Below are positions 10,734 to 23,105 of a DNA stretch of 64,000 bases, one piece after another. How positions within the stretch are numbered: the stretch's first letter is position 1; each line of letters opens with the position of its first letter. Position numbers and translations under genes: made by a program. The stretch is from Nymphalis io (taxonomy: Eukaryota > Arthropoda > Insecta > Lepidoptera > Nymphalidae), in contig NC_065897.1 in the NCBI RefSeq assembly GCF_905147045.1, forward strand, positions 6,401,001-6,465,000, written 5' to 3'. Below the pieces are notes generated by a model that had not been told where the DNA came from, made no database searches, and saw nothing but the letters and a program-made list of their open reading frames with translations.

Positions 10734-13651
10734 ATGAGGTGGACTGTACATATTGAAGGTGGACCTAGACGGGTTAATCACGCAGCTGTGTGTATTGGTG
10801 ACAAAATATTTTCCTTCGGTGGATATTGTTCAACTGAAGAATACAAAGATTGGGAACCCATTCCAGTTCATATATTAGATACATCAACATTAAGATGGGC
10901 AGCCGTCAATTACAAAAAAAATGAGGTTGTTCCTTTCCAAAGGTATGGCCATACAGCAGTTGCATATGGACACAAGGTACTCAAACTTGACTTTATTGAA
11001 TACTATAGATAACATAATATTAAATTTATTAGGGTTGGCATTTGAAATTCGCATCTCGAATTTGGAGTTGATAAGGATTGATTACCCCTTTCAAACAACC
11101 CCACCTCACCCGTGGAGCAGTGTAGTTGTTTTTAATGAGTTTGTTTTATAAATATTTATTGTTGTTTATTAATAAGTTATTATTATTTTATAATAATTCA
11201 TTCAATTCAAAACAAAGCCAGGAAGAGGAGTTCGATTCCTTTAAACTTTGACTTTGAACTTCCTTTAAAATTCTGCCAGAATCAAATGAGCTGCTGTTTA
11301 CTGGTCCATCTATATCTATTAGAAAAAAAAAATCCTATTATTGAACTTTAAAAATGTAAACATGAATGCAAAAGGAAGTTCTTGCATGTAATTTCTATAT
11401 GGTGATTATAAATAATTACAGGTATATATGTGGGGTGGAAGAAACAATGCTGTAGCTTGTGAAACTCTATCTTGCTTTGATACTAAAAAATTAGAATGGA
11501 GTTCACCTCCAGTAACTGGAATGCTGCCTTATGCAAAGGATGGACATTCAGCTTGTGTAATTAGAAACAAGATGTATATCTTTGGAGGTTTCGAATATCT
11601 GACGGATCAGTACTCTCAGGATGTCCATTGTCTAGACTTAGATACAATGCAGTGGAGGTTTATTAATGTTCAAGGCACAATACCTTCTCACAGAGACTTT
11701 CACACTGCGTTGGCATATAATGATAGAATGTACATCTATGGAGGCAGAGGTGACTTGAACAGTCCATATAACTCTGAAGAGGAAGTATATTGTCCCCAAG
11801 TTTATTATTTAGATACAGTTACTGAAACTTGGGTAAATGTAAATGCTAATGGATCTTGGCCAGAGGCGCGGCGCAGCCATTCTGCTTGTAAGTTTTCTAT
11901 ATTCTATTTTTTATAGTAAAATATATAATTTTCTATTTTGTAATTATATTTTTTAGGGCTATATAAAGATTTTATGTACATATTTGGTGGATTGAATGCT
12001 AAAACAAAGACTCACTTCAATGACCTTTACCGATATTCTATAAATGGAAATTATTGGGAATACCTTAATGTCTGTGGTGTAGGACCTTGCAAGAGAAGGC
12101 GACAAGCTTGTCTTATTTTTAAGGAGAAAGTATATATATTTGGAGGAACAAGGTTAGTCAAATTATTTTACTTAAGACAATGAGCTGTTTTTCTGATTTT
12201 TCATGACAAATAAGAATGTCTATTTGTTTTTTTTTTTTTGTAACATTAATATCGAAGAAACGAATAAAGTTACACTAACCTTAATTTTGTGCTATATTAA
12301 GCACAACAAACAGTTTTTGATTAAAACATCTTTAATTTTACTTCTAATGATCCTATAACAACATTTAAAATTATTTTTTAAGAATGCATAATGAATATCA
12401 TAGATTATAAAAAATATTGACCAATGACATTGCATTAATTCAATGTTAGACATTACCTTTGCTCATCTTATGCTTTTAATAGGTTACAACAATGCCCATT
12501 TTTATGGATTTACTAATATTTCTATTAACCCATCATTAAGTGTTTACACTTAATTGGATGGACTGGATGAACAATAGCCCCAGGAGTCAGGATTGAATCT
12601 ACAACTTAAATTGCTAGGTGGCTTGTATTCCATTGCACAAATGAAACTTTTTCCTTGTACTATGTCTTATATGAATAAAAAGATTTACTACTCAACAATA
12701 TTTGTACAAGGTTATTTTGAATAATTTCTAAGTCATTAATTGGTGGTTTTATCCAAATACTTGTGCCATTTCCAAGAAACTAATACATATTAATTTATGT
12801 TCAAGTATAGTTTTTTTTGTGCTGTTTTAGTCCCTGTTCTCATAACAATAACAATAATAATAGACCAGTGGATGATGCAGAAGATAATCATGAGAGACTG
12901 ATTGACAATAGTGATCTCCATGTATTAGATTATGCACCAACATTGAAAACCCTAAGCATTCTCTGCGTCTTGGAAAATAATTTGGATCAATCATCACTCC
13001 CACGAGATATTATGTAAGTAAAAAAATATAATTTGCAACATTAACATGCTTTGGTGTTATTCTAGAATACAGTGCTACTTAATATTGCGTCAATTCAATT
13101 TCTAAGGTTCAACAATATTATATATATAAAGTGTAAACTGTATATAACGACGCTGAAGGGACTGCACATTTTATGTCGGTATTAAGATTTGTTAAATAGA
13201 GAGAAGAAAAATCAATATTATTTTGCTATGTATTATAAAATAATTTAAATCAACTGTAAAATTTATAAACAACAAACTTTAATATTTAAACCAGGTAACA
13301 ATATTAATTGAGTCGAGTATATTACGGGCTAGATAATAAAGCAACAAAAGAATGTACACAGCTGTAGTTCTCACTCATTTCGGCAACTTGGATAGTACTG
13401 TTTACTACTTCATAATGACGTATTGTTGTCATTATTGAGATTGGGTGTAATGCTACGTAGACTGTATCATTGTATGCAAAGCAACCAAAGTCGAGTGATT
13501 TTGACGCTTTAGGGAGTTTGTCGTTGAATCGAGTGACGTTACATGGAGATTACACTGTATATATAATAAATTATAAATTTGTTTCAGAATTGATATCAGA
13601 ACAATGACATTGCCAAACAGGATTAGCAGGCCCATTAATCAAGCAGGTTAA
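10734..13651 (+). CDS. KLHDC3: Kelch domain-containing protein 3 (KLHDC3), cullin-2 substrate receptor
   Basis: Complete gene of five coding exons: 10734-10976, 11422-11887, 11957-12152, 12831-13013, 13588-13651. All are joined by GT-AG introns with consistent phase and total 1152 nt, 383 aa; the vertebrate protein is about 382 aa. It is a six-bladed Kelch propeller; the double-glycine repeat marks are visible at residues 29-30 (FSFGGY), 86-87 (VYMWGG), 136-137 (MYIFGG), 188-189 (MYIYGG), 247-248 (MYIFGG) and 299-300 (VYIFGG). After the propeller comes the diagnostic DNSDLHVLDYAPTLKTL / NLDQSSLPRDI tail shared with KLHDC3. In vertebrates this protein is a substrate receptor of a CUL2 ubiquitin ligase that reads C-terminal glycine degrons. 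The protein itself ends ...NQAG. It carries a short asparagine run (six N) after the last blade. The gene converges on DCAF13. Confidence 0.94.
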
Positions 13652-15252
13652 ATCGAGAATAGATAGCAACTTATAATATATAATTGCATGTACAACATTA
13701 TATAATTGATGGTTGTATCACCATACATTTTCTACCCTGTCAGTCTCTACTGACTTGGTCGTATATCAGGCATTTTTATTAACCTTTTGAAATTTAAATT
13801 GTAAGTAAATGAGATTAATTTCTATAATATTGTGGAATATACATACAAATATTATCTAAATTCTTAATCTATATAAACAATTTACAATATTTAATTAGCA
13901 AAAAAATTTCGTGTTCAGAATTTTGTTAAAGATTGTTTAAATATATAAAATTCCAAACTAAATACATACTTATATAAATATCTCCTATATAAAAATAACT
14001 AAAGAAACAATAAATTGAAAAAATTCAACAATTCATTTTTTTTGTATTATTTATCTACTGTGATACACATTATACATATATTATTATTATTTACATTTAA
14101 GTTAAGACTAGGGGATTCGTAACTTTCTGTTTGTATCATAATCAATATTGCCGATTACACCTTGAATTAATTAGATTATACATAAGGGTAGTAAATTTAA
14201 AGAAAAAAATAAACCCAAAAACTTGTAAAACAAGAGTATTCATCACTTGATTCTCTTCTTAAAATTTTGTGTATAACTAGAATTATATAACAAGCAAATT
14301 TTTCTCTATGCTTTTTTGTATCAACTTATTTGACGAGCTTAGTTTGCTTGTTAAAGTATAGAACTGTTTACAATGATGATATGTATGTACTAATTAGAAT
14401 CTTAGATACAATATAAATGCTATTTATAAATAATAAACAGATATATACGTATATAGTATATACGTAACTAAAAAATATATAATTTTATTATAAGGTTTTA
14501 ATATAGATTTTTTTTTAAATTTAGTACTGTTATCTATACAAGATAAATACAATGCTACTTTTACTAAATTTTATTTTCTTAGGCCGAACTATAACAAAAT
14601 ACTAATTGCACCTCACTATTTTACCTGAGTGAAACTTGTTTATGATATAGAATAATAAAAAATTCTTAACCCAAACAATATAAAATTATGATCGCAAAAT
14701 TAACATTGCTTTTAACCAAATGGTAATTTTTAAATAATTTCATAAACTTTTTACTCATAACAATTACCTACTTATATATATTTAGAGTAGCATTAAACAG
14801 ATATGTAATACATATGTAAATTTTTAATATTTATATATTGCTATAGACTCAACTGAATTTGATGAAATAAGGATGAAACATTAAGTTTGTGCATCAAAGA
14901 ATTTGGCATATACGTTATATATGGTTTTTCATTACAAATTATGATTACTTCCGTAGTTTTATATTAATTAAAACATATCACATGAAAAAATGGTATTTTT
15001 TCTTCTAAAAGTTTAGAAATCTTCCTAAGTTATGACATTATTTTAGTGTCAACAAATAATATATATTTATTATGTAAAAGATTTATGTGTAATTAAAAAC
15101 ATTGAGATTAAACCAGGATATTTATTGTTATTTTAAAGATTTATTAACAAATTAAAGTATATACTAGTTTCAGTGAAAATGCCCAAAATACATGTATTTA
15201 TGCAAATATATCTTATATAATCCACAGTATTAACATAAATAACTTATAAATA
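13652..15252. other. Convergent 3' intergenic region
   Basis: This 1.6-kb AT-rich gap separates the stops of the KLHDC3 (+) and DCAF13 (-) genes and should hold both 3' UTRs. An AATAAA at 14009-14014 could serve KLHDC3, and a minus-strand AATAAA (TTTATT at 15121-15126) could serve DCAF13, giving it a 3' UTR of only about 130-150 bases. No other gene is seen. Confidence 0.5.
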
Positions 15253-17669
15253 TCACTCATCTTCTTTAACCACATGTTTTTTACGTTCAACAACAAATGG
15301 TACAGAGCCTGGTTTGCTATGTGCTCGTCTATTAGCCTCCTTACGTTTGTTTTTCTCTTTAATGGTTTTGATTTCCTTTTGGGCATTAATAATATGTTTT
15401 GGCACATGTCGGTGGCGTGCTATTCTCTTAACTTGTGGGTGCCCACTGAATTTTTCTTTCAAAGCATCTGCATAATTGAGTGCTGTGCGCTCCCTTGGTT
15501 TTAGCTAGAATAAAATTGTTACATGTAAAATAATAGGATTTGTTGAACATCGTTTGAATGGATGTATTTCAAAACAGGTTTAACCAAAGTATTGAGTGAT
15601 AGTTAAATAGTAAATACACCACAAACAAACAATAAACTAACTATATATTCATGATATCTTAAACATTGTTTGTCAATTTATATTATTCAACAATATACAA
15701 ACCAAAATAATACTTACAATACCGAGCTTCTCTGATGCCTTAGCTTTCCACATTCTGATATTCATTTCATCTGATCCAGTAAGTATGTATTTATTGTCTA
15801 ATGACCATTTCACAGAAGTCAATCTTTGCATTCTCTTGGTGTGGTATACATCTCTTGAATGACCTTTAAGGCTCTCGAATATTCTTACTGTTTTGTCATA
15901 ACTTCCTGACACAAATTCCCTGCCTGTTGGTGAATAATCTACATCTATGACAGCAGATGTGTGATCCATGTGAACATTTACAGGTTGTTTTAATTTTCTT
16001 ACATCAAATGTGTATAAGCTAGAATAAAAAAAATAATCAACATTTTTGTCACCAAATATGAATGTATAAATTAGTAATTATACGAACTTGTAATCTTCAT
16101 TTGCTACAGTGAATATAAAGGCTTCCATTGGGTTCCAGGAGAGTGCATTAGATCTCAATTCCATCACAACTTTTCTCAGGGGACCAGACTCACGAAAATC
16201 ATACAATATGACACTTCTGTCACTTGCACATGATGCTAAAAGGTTTGATTCTACCTACAAACAATATGAAATATAAAACAATTATATTGTGTAGTAAATA
16301 AATATAATAGCATATTATATATAGTGATATAAAATTGCAACACAAATTCAAAACATTGTTAAATATAGTTTTGAAATCTTGTGATTTTAAGACTGTATTA
16401 TCTATATGTTTTAAACTTTTAAATGATTATTACTATTTATTGAAAAAAGCCGAGATGGCCTAGTGGTAAGAACGCGTGAATCTTAACCGATGATCGTGGG
16501 TTCAAACCCGGGCAAGCACCACTGAATTTTCATGTGCTTAATTTGTGTTTATAATTCATCTCGTGCTTAACGGTGAAGGAAAACATCGTGAGGAAACCTG
16601 CATGTGTCTAATTTCATTGAAATTCTGCCACATGTGAATTCTACCAACCCGCATTGGAGCAGCGTGGTGGAATAAGCTCCAAACCTTCTCCTCAAAAGGG
16701 AGAGGAGGCCTTAGCCCAGCAGTGGGACATTAACAGGCTGTTACTGTTACTGTACTGTATTGAATACAGGCAGTTGGGGGGAGGAAGGATTGAAAAAAAA
16801 GACAAAACTATAAAGTTTAGCAAATATTAAACGTTTAGATGATTCAATTTTAATTTAATATTATGAACTATGTTTTGGATTTCTACCTAAATTTTAAAGA
16901 AACAAAAATATAAAATGACTAAATAAACATTGAGATTGATTTATTTCACCTGATTAAATGCCACATGATGCAGACTATCTACTCCCCACTTAAAAACTTT
17001 GATAGGTTCACTCCTTGTATTCTCCCACAATTGACAATGCTCTCCACATGTTGCGAAAATTGGTTTTGACCTATGGTGCGTAACACCAGAGACAACTGAC
17101 ATACTCAGTAATGTATTAACAGGATCTTCATCATTTTCATCTTTTACTTCGGCCTTCCAAGTTTTTATCGTTTTATCATCACCAACACTTATAAATTGTT
17201 GTCCATTTGGAACATAAGAAATAGCACGGACCCAACCTTCATGTGCTACAAAATGTCTAGTACACTTTCGACTTGCCAAATCCCATAATCTGATTTCGCC
17301 ATCAAACGCTCCACTAGCTAAAACTGCTAATCGGCTTGGATGTTTAGCCAAACTTGAGACACCGTCTGTGTGTCCATCTAGATTACCAATAAATGGTTTT
17401 GCAAATACTCTTTCAAGCTTAACCGCATTTAAAGCACGCACATATTCTCGAGGTCCCTCGAGTGGATGCAAATTAGGGTCATAATTTCTTGGTACTGAAA
17501 AGAACATATGACATCTTGTTTGTTAAATCTTTAAAAATACAACAGTAAATAAGTGCTAAGAATAAATAAATCACATTTTAACATTACTTTTATGGATATC
17601 TCTTTTTGTTGCTCGTAAATAATCCTCTGGGTTTCGGCTAATTACTTTTATTTTTACTTTGTTAGACAT
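15253..17669 (-). CDS. DCAF13: DDB1- and CUL4-associated factor 13 / Sof1-like nucleolar WD40 protein
   Basis: Complete gene of five coding exons on the minus strand: 17669-17588, 17494-16950, 16254-16088, 16018-15718, 15504-15253. All introns are GT-AG; phases 1, 0, 2, 0 close perfectly over 1347 nt, 448 aa (human about 445). The N-terminus MSNKVKIKVISRNPEDYLR, the block VPRNYDPNLHPLEGPREY, the WD40 repeats (for example GEIRLWDLASRKC, DKTIKTWKAE, DKTVRIFESL, DEMNIRMWKAKASEKLG) and the basic C-terminal Sof1 region with KRIARHRHVPKHI and HSKPGSVP match DCAF13 along its length. The protein is a component of the small-subunit processome needed for 18S rRNA maturation in the nucleolus, and in animals it is also a CRL4 adaptor. 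The start is the only ATG ahead of the conserved N-terminus. Intron 2 carries a full-length SINE in the opposite orientation. Confidence 0.96.
16449..16754 (+). repeat. Full-length tRNA-derived SINE, family A
   Basis: Head GCCGAGATGGCCTAGTGGTAAG carries an A box (TGGCCTAGTGG) and is followed by a B box inside GGGTTCAAACCCGGGC, the two internal RNA polymerase III promoter elements of a tRNA-derived SINE. The body runs to CAGCAGTGGGACATTAACAGGCTG and a TACTG-repeat tail. The 7-bp word TATTGAA occurs just before (16438-16444) and just after (16758-16764), a likely target-site duplication. It lies in intron 2 of DCAF13, antisense to the gene. This copy is the reference for the family A fragments at 2670, 9959, 28380, 51377, 56528 and 62793. 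Confidence 0.9.
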
Positions 17670-20600
17670 GACGCAGTTATTGTTTTTGTTCGTGTGTCTA
17701 AGTTATATTTATTTAGTGTTGTACCGTGCGTAAAAATATTATTATTGATGTATTCGATTTACTTCAACTAATTACTTAATCAAGAGTCTTACATTATTTT
17801 CATTACAAATAATTGTTTTATGAAAAGTTATAAGCAGTTGCTCACTGATAAGCTAACCTCACTTCATATAAAAATTGTAGAATGTCAGCGTGTTTTTGAC
17901 ATTGACAAACACTCAAACATTTACACAGATGAAAAAATATTATATAATCATTCGCATCCTTCTGATGTCATAGTCACATTAATCGATTTTATAATTTTCT
18001 TTTAAATTATCATCGAAAACAAAAAATTGGAACTCACAAATACCAATTAGTAATAACATGATTATAAGAAGATTTAAATTTACCTACGTTCTATTGTAAT
18101 GTAAACAGTTTGATAGCCAAAAAATAATATTTATAATTATCCAATTATCACTCTCTTCTTCTCCTATCTTGTATAATAATAACTTAACCACTTCATTTTA
18201 ATCATTTATATTCTATTGCATTATTCTGCCAAACCATTCTAGTAAGCCGGATTTAGGAAGTTCTGTCTCTGTTAACACAAATAAAAGCTTATTATTATTA
18301 AGATTGATATATTAAAATGTCCCAGGATATATTGACGATTTAATGTGATTAAAATATGAAAATAAAAAATTGTACCTGTAATTGTATGCTGCATTGCACT
18401 TGTATAATTCACGTGCTATGAGAATTGGCTTATCTGTCTTTTCACTGGATTAGAATAGTTTTCTGACATAAAAATGAGCAAAAATTTAACAAAAAACACA
18501 ATGAATGAACCAACTATCAAGTTTGTTTCGCTACTTGAGTAGCCGACCTTGATAAAACTGTTACTCGATAAGAGATAAAAGATTTGGTAATTCTATCTCT
18601 GTCTAAACCATTTGTAACGTACTTTCGTTCTCTGGTAAGTGAGAGTAAATATTTATTTTATGTCTATTAAATAAAAGAAGAAAATAAAAATATTATAGGA
18701 GAATTAAAATGGTAATTTATGTGTAGATAAACGGAACGTGAGAGTCGATTACAATTACAACTGATGAAATCGATATTCCTTTATCCCTTGTGGCTTGTGC
18801 GCAAGTCTACATTCATACACTGTCTACTTTTAACTTTTTAACCGGAGACCGGGCCGGAGTCTGCGCTATGAGCTCAAAGTAAAAATCGAAGTGAAGTATT
18901 ATGAATTGCTTGGTATAGTTTTGAATGTGATAGTCCATTGTATTAAATTAAAAATCTAATTAATACAAAATTATTATCTCGGTATTCAATTATTAATTAA
19001 CATGCTGTATTGATTATTCAATATTTTTACTGCTGGAATGAAATAGTAAGATAAATCATGTAAGTAATAAATATCTTTTTGTATGTAGTTTTTTTTTTGT
19101 ATGTAGTTTTATATACCGTTGAGTAAGTCAATAATATAATTAATATAATACAATTTTACTGTTACAATTCTAAACCCTCTCAATTATTAGTATTGGCATA
19201 TTATATTTGTGGATGTGTTTTTATGAGAGATTTAAATTAATTTATCTCATTATTCTATTTTAATTTATTTGGTTATATACTATACTTAGGTTTCATATTT
19301 TCATTTAAATCCTACTGACTTTACTGCACTTATTATATCTATCCAAACAAATTATACTATATATAATTTCATCTTTAAACATAATTTATTTTATGGTCTC
19401 CTACAGACAAAACCATATTATTATTATTTTAATTCTTTACAAATTTATCTGCCTCTTTTAGCCATGCTTCAATTGTTCTACAAATTACTTACTGAAGAAC
19501 AAATTCATATAGTTACTTATGAATTAGTCGGAGTGAGTTAGTGGGAACTAAGGTATACCACAAAGTTGTAGTTGGAGTTTTGTTGTTTAGGCATGAAATG
19601 TAATTACTATTCTATATATTGCAGAGTAGTGTGCATAATACACAATATTAAATAAAATCCAGGAATATCTTTTACTAATTTCCCATTTAGATTTCCAACT
19701 TTTAGATAATGTATCATGTTAAAAGAAATGCTTATGAAGTGACGCATATTGTATGAATTGTGTGCTGGTTGATTAAAGCAAGTAAATATATGATTACAGA
19801 TATTTTTATATATCAGTAATTAAAACCACTCATTGAAGACATGGGTACTATAAGTTTATAATTTAGCAATTTAATGTAAACCAGTTAACTTAAATTTATA
19901 TTAATAAATCAGATTTTTTCCATAATCTATCTTTTCCAATACTGACAGTGTAGCAGATTTACTTTAGTTATTTTGGCTTATTTAAGTGTTAATAGCTATC
20001 AACTTCTCTATAGAATTCAAGTTAATCACTTGTCAATATTAAAAAAAAATTATTGTTGGGTCTATAGTTTGTTCTCTAAGAAAACTAGTCAGAACTTCTT
20101 CTGAGACAGTACTTAAGAGAGTTATTATATTTCAATTGACATTTTTTCATTAAACGGTAGACTGGTGTTCATATTCTGAGAAACAAAAGATTTTGAAATT
20201 TTTTACTTATTAAAAAATGAAAAACAGTTATTAGTATATATCATAGCGGCTTCTTTTTTTTAAATTTGGACTTGTCTATTTATACAGTCAAAATACAAAA
20301 GCAAGTTTTACATAAAATGCGCGAATGCAATTTTTTGCGTTCGTAGATTGAACTACAGTAATGACCAATTTAAATGGAACAAATACAATACTATATTTTA
20401 AACAGAAAATTTTGATATTTGTAAGAATTAACTATAAAAAAATCACATAATACGGCAAAAAACTACTAAAAATGCTCCGAAATAGTTTTGAATTTTTCCT
20501 TAACGAATAATTATTATTACACAAAAAATATACCAAAATTAATATTACTTCATATATAATGTTTTTTTTTATTATTTAAAAAAATATCTAATTAAAAGAT

Positions 20601-21180
20601 TTAAAAAACATAATTGTAACGTCTAAAATGCTACAAAATCCGATGCGTTGGGCGACGGGCGTTTGAATTCAGTACTATGCGACTGCTTCTAGAGGTAGGA
20701 CCTATGCCGAAATATTGGCGTGGTTTGCCAAACGATAGAGCGTAAACTGTATAATGCGCCTACCTGTTATAGATCATGTATAAAAGACCATTTTTAAGTT
20801 AAATAAATAAATATAAGCAAACTCAATCAAAATAATTTATTTTATTTAGAATACTTACCTAACATTCTTAAAAATACAAAAGCCAAAAATATAAAGGGAA
20901 TACAAAACCATATGAGGACCGATAGCGCTACGTTTACGAGCCGCACACAAGTCCCACGTTCGAACTTTGGGCTATTGTCCTAATTTCCAGCATAAGCTTT
21001 AAAATTCCTAATATTAGTAATTTCCTTAAAAAGGGGATTGCAATTATTCTAAAAAAAATACTATAATCATGTACACGAGGGAAGCCGCAGGTGGATAGCT
21101 AGTGGCAGCAACTGGAATGCACACAAACTCAATCACTGAACACACTCAAATCACACAGTAAAAACATACTGAAACTAAAA

Positions 21181-21182
<2 letters not shown>

Positions 21183-21215
<33 letters not shown>

Positions 21216-21243
21216 AAAAAATATTATATATATATATATATTA
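21183..21243. repeat. Compound (TA)n microsatellite
   Basis: Two runs of alternating TA separated by a TTTAAAAAAATA interruption, symmetric enough to form cruciform or hairpin structure. Confidence 0.9.
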
Positions 21244-22067
21244 AAAAAAATAGTTTTATTAGATTTTGAGATATCTGCCTTTTCTAATTATTGAATTGCT
21301 CATCATAATTAACAATATTAAAAAAAAAATCAATAAATTAAATAATAGAAAAACTATCATCAAGATTGTATAGCGATAACGACAGCGCTGTGAAGTAAAC
21401 CCTGATCGAGTCGTCGTCGTGTGAAAATACCTTACTTTGATAAAAGTAATTCTGTGATAGGCCTCTTAATTGGTCGCAGGTAACAAACATCATGTTTATT
21501 GCCCCAATGCCGTGACGACGTTACTAGTCCTGTCCGATCCATTCACTGTTCGGAAGTCAATTGAGTTTTGATATTGAAACTTAGTAAAAAGAAAAATTTA
21601 GTATTAATAGCACAGCAAGAATGTCTGCTTATTGCCTCCATATCTGCCAAAATGACGAAAGAAAATTTTTAAATGGAAATAAAGTATATGCGATGAAAAA
21701 ATATTCATTCGTTTTTTAATTGGCTGTAAGCTGATTCAAGCTTTTCACACTTCTCTATGGGCTTAAAGACTTGTGACTAGTTGTGCGGCTTTATTGATGA
21801 ATAACAAATACACTAAAAGTCTAATAACTTTGTATTTTTTATTTTCATTATCTTAAAATAGAAATTTATTTTTTTGTGTCACAGGAAAGTTTCTTATTGT
21901 GTACGATAATTCTACTGCTGTCCTTGGCATTTTTCAATTTTAATTATGTAATTGTATAGTATAACGGAAATTTGAATTATTCGAAGCTTGCATTTAAACG
22001 AATCGATGTTACGGTTGTTTAAAAGAACAAATATATAATTTAACGTTTGAAAAATCAATTTATATAA

Positions 22068-22312
22068 TGTTATTTCAGTGGCGGAGCAAGACCTAAACTC
22101 TATGTGGGCGAGATACATTTATCCAAACCCTCTGCCTAAAACCATATTTAGTTATGTCAATAATATCAATCCATGACGAGTAAAATTTTTTGGCTCGTTC
22201 ACGGAGTTCTTTGAAGTAATGCATAAACTCTCCATGCATAAAAACCCCCGGATCGCGAGGTCTTAGGCGATGGCTAACGTCGCCCACGCCTTACGCCGCC
22301 TCAGTGTTATTT
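22068..22312. mobile_element. Short hAT-like MITE with 8-bp target duplication
   Basis: The element spans 22076-22304 (229 bp) and is flanked by a perfect 8-bp direct repeat TGTTATTT (22068-22075 and 22305-22312), the duplication length typical of hAT transposons. Its ends are imperfect inverted repeats: the left end reads CAGTGGCGGAGCAAGAC and the right end, reverse-complemented, CTGAGGCGGCGTAAGGC, with about 12 of the first 18 bases matching. It encodes no transposase, so it would be a non-autonomous copy. A GTGGGCGA word appears near both ends in inverted orientation. Confidence 0.7.
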
Positions 22313-23039
22313 GTGACAATTTTATATAATATGTTTCGGAAAGAAATATTCCTTTTGTTTTATAAACATTTAAAAAAAAAAAACAAAATTTTACTAGCAC
22401 ACGAATATAATGCGTAACAATATATATTTTTTTGCAACTACATTTTCGTATACTGTCTAAACAATTAGGATTATTTGGTCTTCCTGACCAGTTTCGGCCA
22501 CGGTGGTCATTCTTAAGAGGTTACCTTACTCTACAGGGCGTTACCGTAAATATGTTTCGCACAGACAATGCGCCCTCTGTACTCTACGTTGGCCGAGTAT
22601 AGTGTCGTAGGTCTGTTTAGCCCAACGTCTCTTCCCACACTGATTTATTAGGCTTCAGAGGGTTGTATCTCGATATGCGTGTATCAACTAACCTAAAAAA
22701 TCGTTAAAAAATAATATGAAAATGATATTGCAAAAAATAAGCTGAAGGTTCCCTTGGCGTTGTATTACTTAATATGTTGATATCAATTTTTTGTGATAGT
22801 GGTAAATGGTATTTTGCTTATTTATTTCTAATACAGAAAAAGAAGAAGTAATTCTAATTGTTTTTGAAAGGTTTAAAAAGATCGAGGTCTATAAATTATG
22901 AAAATTAACATATATATAGTTATATAACTAACTTAAAAAAAGTTTTTTCGATAACAAGGTTTTAATGCAACTCAAATATGTGTCCACGCCTTAAAAAAGA
23001 CTATTATTTAGAAAAGTATAGTAATATTAACAATGATAT

Positions 23040-23105
23040 TGTGTGCCCAAACACATATGCCCTATTTGTTCCTTACTCTCATAATTCGATGGGAGAGCAT
23101 AAATA
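23040..23105 (-). repeat. Fragment of SINE family D
   Basis: The words gtgcccaaacacatatgcc and ccttactctcataattcgatggga correspond to the same-strand sequence inside the fuller copy at 46070-46403. Only the 3' part is left. Confidence 0.45.

Noticed and set aside
11428..11916. Single-exon reading of the Kelch gene with its own ATG
   Set aside because: The frame is open upstream only through the intron boundary. The real exon starts at 11422 after an acceptor and continues the frame of exon 10734-10976.
16449..16520. Possible tRNA gene (A and B boxes)
   Set aside because: No cloverleaf with acceptor stem closes, and the sequence continues into a dispersed repeat body found elsewhere in the window, so it is a SINE head. 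The same holds for 27179 and 46403.
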